A stretch of DNA of 40,931 nucleotides from Saccoglossus kowalevskii. Its lineage: Eukaryota; Hemichordata; Enteropneusta; Harrimaniidae. The stretch spans positions 234,460 to 275,390 of the forward strand of contig NW_003155241.1 of the NCBI RefSeq assembly GCF_000003605.2, written 5' to 3'. The position numbers and the translations under genes are program-made. A model generated the notes under the pieces. That model made no database searches. It had not been told where the DNA came from and worked only from the letters and a program-made list of their open reading frames with translations. Shown here one piece after another: positions 1 through 21,560 of this stretch; positions within the stretch are counted from its first letter, which is position 1, and every line of letters begins with the position of its first letter.

Positions 1-400
1 GATGGTCAATAACTTCGCAAAGACTGGATCCACCATGTACAGAAACTTGATGACTTCTCCAGGTTTAAGGTCCAGCATGCAAAGAAGTTTTCCAGTAACT
101 TCTCAAAGTCTGGGATTCACTATGTACAGACGCACCATGAATCACGACAGCAGACACAGTTTCAAGGATATTCTCTTCCTAACCAATCATAGCTAATAGC
201 ACTATAAACCAATCAGCACCAAGCTCGCTGAAATTTTTACGATGGCTTATCCTACCAAGGCTATAAAAGGCCTGGATACTTGTTTTAGCATGTAAGTACA
301 TGTAACCTTTTCCAGTGACAAGTTAATAAACAGAGTTATTTGATATCATTCCATCATTCTTTGGTTGACAGTCCCTTGGCTTACATGCTTGAACTTTATG
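1..400 (+). promoter_or_regulatory. Compact promoter / possible solo LTR
   Basis: Two CCAAT boxes (183-187, 209-213) precede TATAAAAGG at 262-270, and an AATAAA lies only about 60 bases further on (324-329). A pol II start and a poly(A) signal this close together is the layout of a retrotransposon LTR (U3-R-U5). No coding region, primer site or second LTR is visible, and the left end may be cut by the window. An ordinary gene promoter remains possible. Confidence 0.35.
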
Positions 401-2175
401 CTCGTTGGGGTTGAGATAAGTATGAAACCATATTCCAAAGTCCTTCCCACAATTAACATTCCCAATATGTTGTTTTGTTAACTGGTACATATTCCATGTA
501 TATTTTACAGCAAAGCACATTTGCTGTGGTTGTGAGATCCCCTTCAGATGCGAGCGACAGGTCCATGAAAACTAGTCATCACACGTATGCAAGTAAGCAA
601 GTGTATGTATATTTTTCCCCACTCTATCCTACAGGTATAAGGATACCTATTACCAACTAGCATAGAACAGCTTGTTCATGCTAACAATGGTCTCTTCTTA
701 CAGTACAACCCTGAACTAGCTTAACACCTTAATATAACTACCATTCAGATATTTTCTTGACTTAGTCAAACTAGACACCATCATCGAGAACAAGAATGTC
801 TCTCTGGCATTGTATAGGTAAAGCTGCTTGTGTGGGCTTTTTGAGATGCATAATTGCCAGATTTGAAAAAAGTCGCAATTAGGGTACCAGTATATCTACC
901 ATACGACTTGAAACATTATTGGCAATATATTACTAATTATACAACTGTAATGCAGCCAGAAGAAATAAAAACAATATTTTTAGACAAAACGTCTTAATTT
1001 ATTTCATTTAACATGCAATGTCTTAATGCATAACCACAATATTACAATCTGTCAAAATACACATTTTGCTATTAATTAATGTGGACATTTTATGATCTAA
1101 ATAGAAAAAATTTCCATTCCTTTGTGCTCAGATCACTAACAAACTAATTGTGCAAAATTGAAACTTTTAAAATGTACCTCATATACACAAATGAAAGTAA
1201 CACTACACTTCACTGTAAACAAAAGGCTTGCATAGAAATTATGAAATTCAGCCTTAAGATTATCCTAACCGATCTTTAAAAAAAAAATGTACTGCTTCTT
1301 AGTATGATAAATATTTTTTAAGCAAGCTCAATAATGATAAACACAAAAAACAAACAATTTTTTGTCTGTGATTAAATGTTTCAATAATATTGCACAGTGT
1401 TAGGAGATAATTATTAACTTCCTATCGACAGTAAATTATTCGGATTCAATCTGTTTTTTGATTGTCAAAATACCACTATCAAGGTAAAGTTAAGCTACAA
1501 GTGCAAAATCATACGACTGTATGACTCATTCACGGCAATATTGCATAATGAATACATTTTTTTAAATTATCAAAAATTGCAGGAAAAACACAAAATATGT
1601 GAAATGCAATTTGGACTGATGATAAATGTTGAAGACATTTATTTTGAAGGTAACAATTCTTTGAGGTGCATCATACCTACCCTGTAGTGCTTAATCGAAT
1701 TGATATATTTTCATATCAACAATGCATGTTGGGAATACTATGGCTAACAATTTCCTGAAATCTTTGAAAATTATTCTTTATGATTGGTCTTTTCACATTT
1801 TAAAGAAAAAAAACTAATTTTTTGATGTGAACCTCAATCATATGCATTTTCAAATCAAAAATGGCTGCCAAAGAAAGGTTCAACACAATAAAGCTGCAAG
1901 CCATTGTTTCTGTGAAAACAAGTTTATGTATCTGGGATTTTTATTTCATAGAATTTTCAATCGGCAAAATATCAAGAATTTGTAGTTAGTTTAAAATTTG
2001 TTATGAAATCTAGTTAGCTCCCATTCATTAGTACTGTGAATGAAAAAGCAACTCGACCAGCAGTATTGCTACATGACTCACTGTTTTGCAAACAAAACAG
2101 CAGCATTGATATCAGCTTACCATTATAAACTGTTGCATTTCAACTATCAATATTGTTATTTTGTTAGAAAAAGAG
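401..2175. other. Intergenic AT-rich DNA, nothing recognised
   Basis: No exon with paired splice sites or coding bias, no RNA gene and no clear repeat was found. Short ORFs near 475-660 look like chance. Confidence 0.5.
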
Positions 2176-2176
2176 T

Positions 2177-2180
<4 letters not shown>

Positions 2181-2208
<28 letters not shown>
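2181..2208. repeat. (TA)n microsatellite
   Basis: About 14 TA dinucleotides; the isoleucine/tyrosine runs in overlapping ORFs come from it. Confidence 0.95.
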
Positions 2209-2211
<3 letters not shown>

Positions 2212-2231
2212 CCAAAAAAACAACAACTTAT

Positions 2232-2381
2232 GTTGCCCTCAAGTCGGAAAATTGAAAAATTGGGTTGGGCGGTCGGATTTTTTTTGTTTTTAAACTCGTG
2301 AAAACTAAGGGAATTGGAAAAAATTGGGAAAAAAAACGCGACACGATATTTCATATTTTTCAGTCGGTCGCTGAGGGCAAC
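2232..2381. mobile_element. Small palindromic element (MITE-like) with GTTGCCCTCA termini
   Basis: GTTGCCCTCA at 2232-2241 is the exact inverted match of TGAGGGCAAC at 2372-2381, with further CGG/TCGGTCG similarity inside the ends. The core is AT-rich and non-coding. Confidence 0.5.
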
Positions 2382-2603
2382 AAAACAATTTTTTTTTACC
2401 TAATACTACGACTTGGATTGTTTTTTGTTCACAGTAAATCTATAGGTTGACTTTTACCCACTCCTTCAAGTTCACAACAGCAATATAAATTTAATACACA
2501 GAAAAATTAGTTCATGTGTAATGAAATCAGCTCAGATGAGGCATGGTCTCAGCTAATAACATATGAGAGAATCAACCATAAAATGAATATACATGAAATG
2601 CAA

Positions 2604-2786
2604 AACTGTGAAATACTTTATTTTCGCTTGGAATTTATTTGAAAATAAAATACAGCGATTATACATTTTTTCCTATATTTTACACTTAAATCATCAAGAA
2701 TCAGTGAAAATAAATTTCATACAAAATACCCAAAAAGTCTTTTCAGCGAAAATTAATTCCAGCTAAAATAAAGTATTTCACAGTAT
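2604..2786. mobile_element. TACTGTAAAATAC-type MITE, copy 1
   Basis: Ends CTGTGAAATACTTTATTTTC and AAAATAAAGTATTTCACAG are inverted copies. The internal block CAGTGAAAATAAATTTCATAC is shared with the copies at 4131, 26028 and 31046. No coding capacity; the TA-type flanks suggest Tc1/mariner-like mobilisation. Confidence 0.75.
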
Positions 2787-3591
2787 TACTTTTTTCAGTA
2801 AACAACAAATAATAATTCTGCTACTGAAAATAAACTTTTTGGCAATTGGTAAAAATATATACCTGGTACCTGTAAATGCAATCTTTGTTTTGGCCAATTT
2901 ATGTCAATAATACATATTGTTCCAGGTAGTTATAGCAACTTTCATAACATTTTGTTTTCAAATCATAAAATTACACAAATTACTAGTGATGAAAAACCAG
3001 CTGGGAAACAATACGGCAAAAAAATTGATTTGTTTCCTGAGATTTTTACAGTATTTTGCCAGTAGAAAAAAAAAGTTGTAAGCTGAGTCGCATGCTGACC
3101 AGAACTAATCATATATTTTTTTTCTGATCTCAACAGCATAAAAAATACTGTAAAATTTAATTTTCATGTGAAAATCAACAGATTTTCTTTACTGTGGTTT
3201 CAAAGACACAAATAAAAAAAACCTTTTCGAAATTTTGTCCTCGGGAATAACATGGTTAATAGTTAACATAGCAACAGCAATGCAGGAAACGGCTTCAAGA
3301 ATATTCAAAATTTTCCAGACATTATGAATCACATTTTATGGTTTTCACACGTTAAGTAAGTAACTAATCAATCATCACTTAAGCAACTCGGTAACAACTC
3401 TCAGGTACTGATATCATGTAAATATGTGCACATCAAACGAGGTGTTCTCAAATTGTCTATGTTCATCAAAAACCAAAATGTGTTTCATGTAAACCTAGAA
3501 ATTAGGATTTTTCAATTGGTTATGAATGTTGTGGGTATAATAACAAAGACCAAGATTCACTACTACATTAAATCTGTATTAGATTAGATAG

Positions 3592-3774
3592 ATCTGTAAA
3601 TCTATATTTGGAAACCGCGGATTCTATTAAAATGGTACAATGCAATAGAGGGGATGCAGCTTCTATTAGAGCACCTACATATATGAGAAACGATGAATTT
3701 TTGGTTCTCAATTATTCAAAAAGAATGGGTGCGACTTCTATTAGGGATGCAGCTTCTAATACAGATTTGACGGT
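3592..3774. mobile_element. CTTCTATTAGAGC-type MITE, copy 1
   Basis: About 183 bases, strongly similar over most of its length to 23146-23330 (shared AAAATGGTACAATGCAATAG, then TTCTATTAGAGCA). Imperfect inverted ends read TCTGTAAATCTATATTTGG and, from the right, TACCGTCAAATCTGTATTAG. The 125-codon ORF that starts here is a by-product of the element. Confidence 0.7.
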
Positions 3775-4130
3775 AATCATTATCCTGTCAGCCAAATGTG
3801 CTGTTACATTAGACCAAATAAGGATTAATGCTAAGTTAATATCATTTTTGCTTGAAATGTATAATGCATCAAAATTTAAAGTTTCTTTCAGTAATGACAA
3901 TGCATATGACAAAAAAAAAATTTCTCTCCAATATGGTAGTTTTTGGTGCACTTCGACAAATGGAGAACACCTCTTAGAAAGGTGAAAAAACGACAATACA
4001 GTAAAATCTACCCAAGTATAAAACACCAGTGGGATATTGTAAAATATCTCTAAGCACTGTTAGTAACAATCTCTTCAGCCTGAACACCAGTAACAAAACT
4101 GTACGATAAAGTACCTGTTTGTAGTGGTTG

Positions 4131-4326
4131 TACTGTAAAATATTTTCTCTTGGAACTAATTTTCGCTTAGAGAATGATTCAGTGAAAATATAATCCAGCC
4201 AATATACCTTTTGCCCGGCATTTTACATTCCACTCGTCAAAAATCAGTGAAAATAAATTCCATACAAAACACCCATAAAGTCTTTTCAGCAAAAATGAAT
4301 TCCTGCTAAAATAAAGTATTTTACAT
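4131..4326. mobile_element. TACTGTAAAATAC-type MITE, copy 2
   Basis: Starts TACTGTAAAATATTTTC and ends AAAATAAAGTATTTTACA; the internal AAAAATCAGTGAAAATAAAT block is shared with the other copies. Confidence 0.72.
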
Positions 4327-4779
4327 TAATAGATCAATCAGTAACTACAAATAAGGTACTTGTACACATGTTATGTTGGAGGGCTCAATGCATTCAGTGC
4401 CGTTTAGATAAGTGTATAAAATACTTTTATGAAAACCGGAACTATACTTGCCACACAAAACAGACATTTTACAATATACATAGATATGTAGGTATTTGAC
4501 AAGTTTACAACAACATTTTATTTATTATCTAATCTGATATGTTGATCTATCTACAGTATGATTCTAGTATAGCTAAACACAAAACCATATAATAGAGACT
4601 GTGTCAGTACAAATATTGATACACTGACAGTTAACTGGCGTTCACAACGTAAACAATCGTGTAAACATGCATTCACAATGTAGAATAATTTTTTTTTCAC
4701 TGGAAAATGTATTTTTAATGAATTTTATAACTTATATAAAGTGGAAGTGAAAATAAAATATAATACTATACAATGGTTG

Positions 4780-4925
4780 GCTGAAGTGCAGTAATGTACG
4801 TACGCATAGAACGTTCATAGCGTGTTGTTGTTTACAAATAAGCATCTACCCATCAGCCTTTGAATTTTACGCATTGTTATCTTCGCTTAAAAAGTGAATT
4901 CTAGTGCGTCTGAGGCAATCGCATT
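4780..4925. mobile_element. Decayed TTAA-type palindromic MITE (subfamily of 10143 and 34054)
   Basis: Carries the blocks GTTTACAAATAAGCATCTAC, CCATCAGCC and TTGTTATCTTCGCTT, matching copies at 10143-10306 and 34054-34216, but with most CpG lost and the ends eroded. Confidence 0.6.
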
Positions 4926-4984
4926 CAAAATAAAGGGTAGACAGATTTGGTCTTCTGCAATACAAGATACACTTTGCTTTACAC

Positions 4985-5115
4985 AAAGGGCGGCAGTCGT
5001 CGCGCCGCGGCCTGTTCGATATGGTACTCATAGCGACATATACAATGCGTGTAAAATGCATTTTTTATTTACATGAAATTCGAACACACGCCGCGTGACG
5101 ACCACCGCACTTTAA
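4985..5115. mobile_element. TTAA-type palindromic MITE, CGAACAC subfamily
   Basis: Ends AAAGGGCGGCAGTCGTCGCG and, inverted at the right, TTAAAGTGCGGTGGTCGTCA. The core has TTCGAACAC, TTTACATG and GTGTAAAATGCAT, and closely resembles 35747-36048 (minus its insertion) and 36375-36507. Non-coding; high CpG. Confidence 0.75.
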
Positions 5116-5119
5116 CATA

Positions 5120-5800
5120 AATACACAGTGCTTTTTTTCAGGCAAATGTTGTCTCCCCTTTCCCCTAATGTGACATACAAAAATGGTGTGAAAAAAGTTC
5201 ACAACGAGTTCATATTCAAGTACCAGTATTCAGAATTTCAGTCATGATTTTGATCTGAACACTGCCTGTTTCATATTGAAATGACACGTTGAGTGTGTAT
5301 GATAATTTGTATTTTGTGAACATTCAAAATATTTTGGGTGTAATTTGAATATAAACTATGATAGTGATATATATTTTTCCAAATGAAGAACACAGAATTT
5401 TTTTTTTTAAATGCCACCACTGAGGCAATATGAAAAGTAGCATTTTTCTAGAATTTTGAAATGTGCGAATACAAACAACTAGTGTGAAATATTGTATTTA
5501 CTGATAAAGAAAAACAGTATTTAAATACAAAATGTTCATTGCACAAATGTTGTCAGGGAAACTGGACGATAAAAATAATGGACTTAAACAACAAATCCCT
5601 GTAGATTTCATGAAATCTCTGCACTGATGAAAATGTTTATATTGTCTAACTTAACAATGAACTCATATTGCTTTTCAATGTAACCACGCCCAATGTATTC
5701 AAAATTACAAAATCCTGTAATATTCAGTAATATATTAAATTAAATTAAATTAAATGATACTATCTTTCCTACCGGTATTTCTAATAATATTCAATCTAAT
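5120..5800. other. Intergenic AT-rich DNA
   Basis: Nothing recognised apart from a short (AAATT)n run near 5735-5753. Confidence 0.5.
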
Positions 5801-5803
5801 ATT

Positions 5804-5932
5804 TGAAGGGCCAAAGCTGTTGTGCAGCGTGTTCAAATATCCTGTAAACAGACAATGTATCGTGCACACATTGAGTAGGCTGTATGAAATCTATACTGAA
5901 CACAACACAGTGAGACAACTATTGGACTATTA
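5804..5932. mobile_element. Old, CpG-depleted copy of the CGAACAC palindromic MITE
   Basis: GCTGTTGTGCAGCGTGTTCA, then TGTAAACAGACAATGTATCG and a right part with CACAGTGAGACAAC follow the order of 36375-36507, with CG mostly changed to TG or CA. Confidence 0.5.
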
Positions 5933-5939
5933 GATTGGA

Positions 5940-7960
5940 AACTATTAGCTTTGTCTTCCGGGTTTATAACATACCCATACTATTTACTATTGAGCAAGTA
6001 GCATGTAAGAATATAAAATAACAGACAAGTAGATATATATAAAAAAAATGTGTGCATTAATAATATATATACAAGTGATTTAAAAAAAAAAAGATAATTA
6101 CCCCCCCCCCCCCCCATAGACTAGTTTATTTACATGTACAATCACATGCTGTATATGAAACTACTGCAAAAAATCAAATGTAAAGAAATTACTAATATTA
6201 ATTTAGATATTAATATTGAGTTTATAAATTTGCATTACACATTGCCTGTTGACGCCTTTTTTTAAAATTCATTTCTGATATCAGTGGCAGCTTTTAACAG
6301 GTGATGTGTTAATGCATCAATAAATATAACCTTCTGAAAAGAATATGCAAATAATCACATTACAAATGTTTACAGATTCTCTGGATAACATGCTTCGGTC
6401 TAGCATGTTTTTGATAACAGATACATGCAAAGACAAATGAGAACAACCATCGCCAGTTGACCCATCTTCGTCAGGATTATAAAATACGTGCATATGTACA
6501 TTAGAACCAATCAAATCAATGCATGAGTGAAGAGTGCACACACAGACATACGGACATACAGACAAACAGATGGACGGCCAGACAGACAGATGAGGGGAGG
6601 ATATCTGGATGCAACCCAATCAATAAAGTTCAGATTTTCTATGAATAGGGACTAACTAATCGCCAAAAGGCAGTGCTACACGTCTCTAGACTAAAAGAAA
6701 TATAAAAACCTGAGGTATCACGGGTCTATATGTTTATTAAAGAGACTACATTGTACATTAGTGTAATTACATGAGATTGAAATCAGAGATATCTAACTCT
6801 GAGATCTAACTGTGGGTTTGCCAAATGAAACCAACTAAAACCATAAGAGCAGCCCACCCTCAACACGGGAGAGCGGCAAGGTGGCAGGCAGTTTGAATTA
6901 TCACCAGATTTACATTTGACCCTGACATGAACAGTACAAACTTGTGAAGTTTTGCAAAATTTTACTTAGCGATTACAAATTTCTCCATTTGCTGCCAGTT
7001 ATACGCTTTTTCAACATGAACTGCACTTGTTACTGATAGAAAATGATGTTACCCTGGTATGTATTATCATGGGCTTCATCCTCGTTCTACCATGACAAAA
7101 GAAATAATGTTGATTTTCTAATGCCAACGACTGGGAATCTTTCGTGTCACCTGGTTTTGAATGAATCAGGTTTTTGACAGTCTTTCTTCTTTTCATAATC
7201 AGAGTGACTTGTAAGCTTTCCAGTCCTGCCTGCATTCAAGGGTTAGTTACCATTTTGGTCAACCGCCGCCAATAAGGTCTCATTACCTTGTGGTTATAAT
7301 GCATTTCTTAATGGCTTAACTGCATGTGTTGTGTCTGCATCTCATTGCAAACCCGTTTAGAGAATAACCTACCACTGGGCAGGTGAGTCATGTTTTTTTC
7401 CCCTTTGATCGTAATTACTGAATCTGTCAAATTTGGATAAGGAGGTTTTTTCCTACTGTTTTGAGCGGCCTGTCGCAAGTTAGGATTTGTTAGATTGGTT
7501 TAATTCCAATCATGACAGTTGTGTACACATACTTCATTTTCAATTGTTGAAAAAACATAAAAGAGCTTTCTTCTTATATCAAGTGAAACTTTTCAAAAAT
7601 TAACAGCTAGAGCGCAGGGAAAAACAGTGACCAGTAACAATGACATAAACACTACCAACTAACGTCCAGTCACATGCATGCACTCCCCACACACCTCCAC
7701 AAACTTTTATACAATTTTGAGATCTCTCCTGAACTCGAGTTATCACTGGAACAGACTTTACTTGCAAAAAAAAAAAAAAAAAAAAAAAAAAAATTAAAAA
7801 ACACCCTTCTTTAACTTACAAAATTGGTGTGATAGAATTTTTTGAAAAATTTGCCATGATCACATTTTCTCTGAGAGACTTTGCACATTAAAATGTTTCA
7901 CTGATGGACTGCAGAATTACATATATCAAGACAATGCATCTGTCTCAGTAATTGTTTTCA
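5940..7960. other. Intergenic DNA and 3' flank of the SMS-like gene
   Basis: Contains a C15 run (6101-6115), a (CAGA)n-like tract near 6535-6592 and a long A tract near 7768-7798. Minus-strand ORFs at 6317-6619 and 7011-7235 show no recognisable protein; the latter could be 3'UTR. A donor-like CAG/GTGAGT on the plus strand near 7380 has no supported exon. Confidence 0.45.
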
Positions 7961-7990
7961 TTTCAATACCTCTGGATCTGCGAAGTCGTC

Positions 7991-16954
<8,964 letters not shown>

Positions 16955-17389
16955 CGTTTTATCTTCCAGTTTGTTCGAACACGTCTTCTAACCACTGTTG
17001 GTAACTCTACTGGCAGAAAATAAAAATTTATAATCCCCTGTCCCGTCTAGACACATTACATTAAAGTACAGGTATACTATGGCAATCCATCATAAGGGGG
17101 CGTGGTAGTGTTTAACCTAAGAAAGTAAAAGACATAGGTAGGGGATATAAAACCAGGCATTGTTCGGAAACAAACAGTAAAGGTTACAGGTTAGGAAATA
17201 CTTTAATGCCACAAGGGCATCTCACCTTGACACACTCAGTACAATTTGAGCATAACTTAACTTCAAAAAGGTTATTGGCTGGCTTAGCCTTTTTATAAAA
17301 AAACTAATACTAGTAATTTGGTGTCATTGTGATTAATAATTTCAACCTATTTTTCATAGTATTTACCTATGTTAAATTGCCCAATGCAA

Positions 17390-17640
17390 AAGATAAGCCA
17401 TGGGTGTTGTTTCAGAATATGGGTGATATTTTGGCACCGCAAAAATAAATAAAAATACCACGTAAGCTGACACAGTAGTAAAAGTAATTGTTTTTTTTTT
17501 CACAAGCATTGATAGCTTTAGCCAGAATTTCAAGCACACAACGACAGTTTTGGTCTGATGGAGCTTTGTACAAAGTACACAATTCTGCCAAAAAATAGCG
17601 CTGGGATATCAAAGTCCCCCCCCCCCCCCCAGATGAACAA
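17390..17640. mobile_element. Diverged short relative of the 10931-12655 element
   Basis: AAGCCATGGGTGTTGTTTCA, then ATATGGGTGATATTTTGGCA parallel CGCCCATGGGCGATGTTTCA and AGTGGGCGATGTTTTGGTCC near 10970-11010. TCTGCCAAAAAATAGCGCTG near 17583 parallels the sequence at 12551. The ends are eroded; a C15 tract follows at 17616-17630. Confidence 0.5.
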
Positions 17641-17959
17641 TATATAATGCAAAAAACTCTAAATTACCCAACTGAGAGCTTGGTTGATCTTGCTAGCTTG
17701 TACTGACAGAGGGTCAAGCAACTATCTAATCAAAGACGTGAATTCACTCATCAGATTACACATGGCATCCTTATATGGTACTGATGAACTTTAAACTTTT
17801 CAATTATTATAAAAGTACAAACAAGTGATCAATCAAAAAAAAAAACCAAACATAGATTCAGTTGGACCACATGTATCATGTATCATGCAAATAACAAACA
17901 GTGTCCATATTTTATCAGGCCTTGGTGTGCATAGTTGTGATCAATAATTAATTAATATC

Positions 17960-18150
17960 ATCGCAATATTATTACTGTGCGATATATCTGACACATGTAG
18001 CAGGAATTTTGTTGCCATTTTGGTGTGTACAGCAATGTTCGAAAACTTGAAACTGTGTCCATACATAAAACATAGAACAAGATTGAATAGCGCCACCACT
18101 ATAAAAGTTGTCGATATGATTAGCATGAAAATAACTATTCTTGGGCCTAG
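17960..18150 (-). CDS. Possible exon encoding one membrane helix (unrecognised)
   Basis: On the minus strand a good acceptor (CTCACTAACCCCTAG, exon from about 18149) is followed by an open frame PRIVIFMLIIS... with one long hydrophobic helix, then polar sequence to a possible donor (CACA followed by GTAATA) near 17964. No partner exon was found, and it does not fit the SMS-like gene. The ORF may be chance in AT-rich DNA. Confidence 0.2.
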
Positions 18151-18159
18151 GGGTTAGTG

Positions 18160-19560
18160 AGAATTTTGATCAGATTTATTCAAATATGAAGCACTTTTTA
18201 CTGAAAATTACAAAAATATTCAATTAAAATAGAGAACTTAAGTCATCATCATGAACAAATAGAAGAGATAACCACACACAATACCTTACTGGAAAGTATT
18301 AATTAAATAAAGCATTACCGGTAATTAACGATCAGGAAAATATAAAGTTAACGATGATGGACAATCAGTAATATGAATAGCTTCCACCTATACTTCTCAA
18401 AAGCTAAAACAATAGACCTCAATTTAATCCCATTGTTGTTTACCATATTGTTTTTGTTTATAAATTGCAAACTGAATAAATCCTGGAACACACACATAGA
18501 TATCTTGTACCTCATTCAGGCAATCAGAAACTTAAAAAAAAAAGAAAATAAAAAAAAAAAAGGAATAATAAAGAAGAGTTACAATGTAGAAAGTGTGCTG
18601 CGGGTACTAGATGGAAATGGAAAAAAAATATTCAGTCGATCGTTGAAATAACTATAAATTGACTAATTAATTATGCAAAATAGATAATAAATATGCTTGA
18701 ATTTTGACTTTTTAATTATTATGATTTTTCCAGAGTATCTACATGGTTTTATTGAAATCTATTTGGTGTACTAAAAACAGATTATGGTTCTGGTCAGCAT
18801 GCACAAAATACTGGCCAAGTTTTTCTTATTTTGCCACTATACAGCGCCCTCTGTTGACATTAATTAAATCTGCAAAACAATTTCAACAGAGACATTTTTT
18901 TTCGAGGCCTTATTGGTTCTTGAGATATCAACGAAAAAGTTTACTATTGGCTAATTATTATGCAAACTAGATATTGATTCAATTAAGAGCCACTCAGGTT
19001 TGTAGATTATCCCAAAGCACCTATGTACCAATTTGCATTAAAGTTAATTTGTGAGATTTCTGTATGTAGGTTGAATAACTCGTGCATATAGGTAATATGA
19101 ACAGAATTCAATCCAAATCTTATCAGATCTGTGGATTACAAAGTTTCATTTAAATCTGAAGATTACCAGTAAAACAAAATAGAAATTATGACAGATTTCT
19201 TCACTTCTGAAAACAAATAATATGATGAAACCACATTGCCTCTCTCTGATGCTTGTGGGGCATGGAAGTTATTTTCACAAGTGAGACGGTGTATTCTGCG
19301 GCCGTATTTTCACGAGCAAATTCACAGATTCAGTGTTCTTTAAAGCAATTTTTTGTTGTTTCCGATGTCCATAATATTCATTATGAAGTATATATATAGT
19401 GCATATAAGGGTACCTATGACATTCCACTTGTGGCAACTCAAGTAGCACAAATGTGTGTGTTCATGTAAATATTTGTGTCAAATAACTAAATAAAGTTCT
19501 TCAAAAATACTTGAGTGTATTTTATAACATAGTGAATACACATACACATGTGGGTTTACA
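18160..19560. repeat. AT-rich region with diverged octamer-type dispersed repeat
   Basis: 18650-19190 repeats the vocabulary of 14630-15140 (TAATTA(T/A)TATGCAAA, TTGGTTCTTGAGATATCA, GTAGATTATCCCAAAGCACC, TATGTACCAA). The rest is unremarkable. The ORF at 18373-18651 ends in a lysine run from an A-rich tract and is not supported. Confidence 0.45.
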
Positions 19561-19578
19561 ACTACTGTGCATTAATAA

Positions 19579-19994
19579 TCCCTTTGAGGGCTATAGAAAA
19601 CCTTCGTCGTGTTTCATAAAAAAAAAAAAATCTGCATAATTTTTTTTTATATCTTTTAAAAAATGTTGAGATCTGCTACTGATTAGAAATTGTGACTAAA
19701 ATTAAGAGGAACGATATGTAAAATTGGGCAAATTGTTGCGCCACAATTTCAGCGAGAAAAAATAAACAGTAGCATTTAAAAAGTTGATGAGTAACTACTC
19801 AATATCTTTTTAAATATTTGCTCTTTTCTACTTGAAATGTTTTTGTTTTTGAAATTTTTTATCCAAAACTAGAAGCAATGTCACATTTTGTCTGTTTGGT
19901 CCAAAATTATGATTGAATTCAGTGAAAATTACAGGAAATGTGTACAAATTTACCAAAATTTAAGTAGGTAAAAAAAATCTGGCACTCAAAGGGT
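19579..19994. mobile_element. Possible 0.4-kb MITE with CCCTTTGAG termini
   Basis: The left end TCCCTTTGAGGGCT and the right end GGCACTCAAAGGGT are imperfect inverted copies, with TAA adjacent on both sides. The interior is AT-rich and non-coding. Confidence 0.45.
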
Positions 19995-20049
19995 AAGTTT
20001 ATGACCTTCACAAGAAAACAATGTTATTGCTATTTTACATATTCAAGTG

Positions 20050-20400
20050 GATTTAATTTAGCAGATTTTACCGAAATTAAACAAGCAGCCATTCGGCTGA
20101 AGTAGCTCTGCTGTTAGAACATTTCAAATAGATGAAAATGTTATCACAAAATGAACAAATCAAAGTGAGGTCCACCTGAGGTACCTATATGTATAGTATA
20201 AAAACAATCAGACATGCTGTTTTCAAATAGAAGTCGGAAATATAACTTTTTATCAAAAATAACAAAACCATTCTATATATCAAAATTATAGAATTGAAGA
20301 TATTATCACAAAACTTATATGTATAATATCAATTACAGTTTTTTAAGTAGAAGTCGAAAAATATCACAACAAAGTAGCGACGTCGACAGAGAAGCTTAAA
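20050..20400 (+). repeat. Dispersed repeat, GAAGTCGAAAAATATCAC type, copy 1
   Basis: Order: GCTCTGCTGTTAGAACATTT, ATGAACAAATCAAAGTGAGG, CCTGAGGTACCTATATG, AATCAGAC, then AGAAGTCG(G/A)AAATAT and a CGACGTCGACAGAG tail. Related to 20990-21560 and 33040-33400. Confidence 0.65.
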
Positions 20401-20985
20401 ACAGCTAATAATTAATGGGATTGCCACGTAAAATGACAATAAATAAATAAATCATTGTATATCAGGGTTTTTTCTAGAAAAAAACTGCAAGAGGGAGCAC
20501 TGCAGTTCAGTGGCGTCACCAAGTGGGGGAGATAGGGTTCTCCCCCTACCAGGGTGTAGAGTTTTTGATAATTCTAAGTTAAAATGATGCATGATGCATG
20601 CTGTGCCTCTGTTCCCTTGTTTGAAAATATCCCTGGTATAACACGTTCGATACACAGCATAAACTTACATACACATTTGTTTATGTATATTCACATATAA
20701 AAATTCCAACATGGACAGCACAACATCTCTTCTTTTTAACAATTTACGAAACATGATCAATGGATATTAGTTAACCAGCAGGTGGGACTGTAAACCACTT
20801 CCATTTCATTCCATTTTTGTAGTAGTAAATATTTCACTTGTGTCAACTTTTGTCATCTTTCACAAAATAAATCTGCACAACTTTTTCAATATTTTTTCAA
20901 TTCTGTGGAGTGGTTACTGTGGAACAGATAAAAATGCACAAAAACAAAGACAGACAGAGTAACTGCAAAATCATCAAATCCCACG
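20401..20985. other. Intergenic DNA
   Basis: Nothing recognised. The minus-strand ORF 20452-20655 contains a purine-rich insert near 20490-20560 but matches no family I know. Confidence 0.45.
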
Positions 20986-20989
20986 GTAG

Positions 20990-21560
20990 CTCAACAAGCA
21001 GCCTTTCAGCTGAGATAGCTCCGCTGTTAGTAATGCACATTTCAATTCAAGAACTGAAGATATCATCAGGAAATGAACAAATCTGAGAGAGGTCTACCTA
21101 AGGTCTCATACGTATAGTATCAAAGCAATCAGACTTGCAGTTTTCAACAAGAAGTCGAAAATATCACTTTTTTTCAAAAAAGACAAAAATATTCATCAAA
21201 ATTGGAGAATTGAAGATATCATCACAAAATGAACAAATCTAAGAGAGGTCTATCTGAGGTACCTATATGTGTGATATCAAAGTAATCAGACTTGCGGTTT
21301 TCAACAAGTCAAAAATATCACTTTTTACCAAAACTGACAAAAATATTCATCAAAATTAGAGAATTGAACATATCATCACAAAATCAACAAATTAAAGAGA
21401 GATCTGCCCAAGGTACATATACACCAAGTATCAAAGCAATATAAATTGTAGTTTTCAAGAAGAAGTCGAAAAGGTAAAAAGTTGACATGGACAGACGCCG
21501 ACGGACAATCACTCATATGATAAACTCTGCTCGACAAAGTCGACAGCGTAGCTAAAAACA
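20990..21560 (+). repeat. Dispersed repeat, same family, three tandem-like units
   Basis: AGAATTGAAGATATCATCAC, AAATGAACAAATCTAAGAG and AGGT(A/C)... then TTTTCAACAAGAAGTCGAAA recur about every 150 bases (about 21050, 21190, 21350). The block ends GACATGGACAGACGCCGACG and CTCTGCTCGACAAAGTCGAC. Confidence 0.72.

Noticed and set aside
3608-3985. 125-codon plus-strand ORF
   Set aside because: More than its first third is the MITE at 3592-3774; it begins with TTG, not ATG, and no protein family is recognisable.
7011-7235. 74-codon minus-strand ORF downstream of the SMS-like stop
   Set aside because: No splice sites or family; more likely 3'UTR or intergenic.
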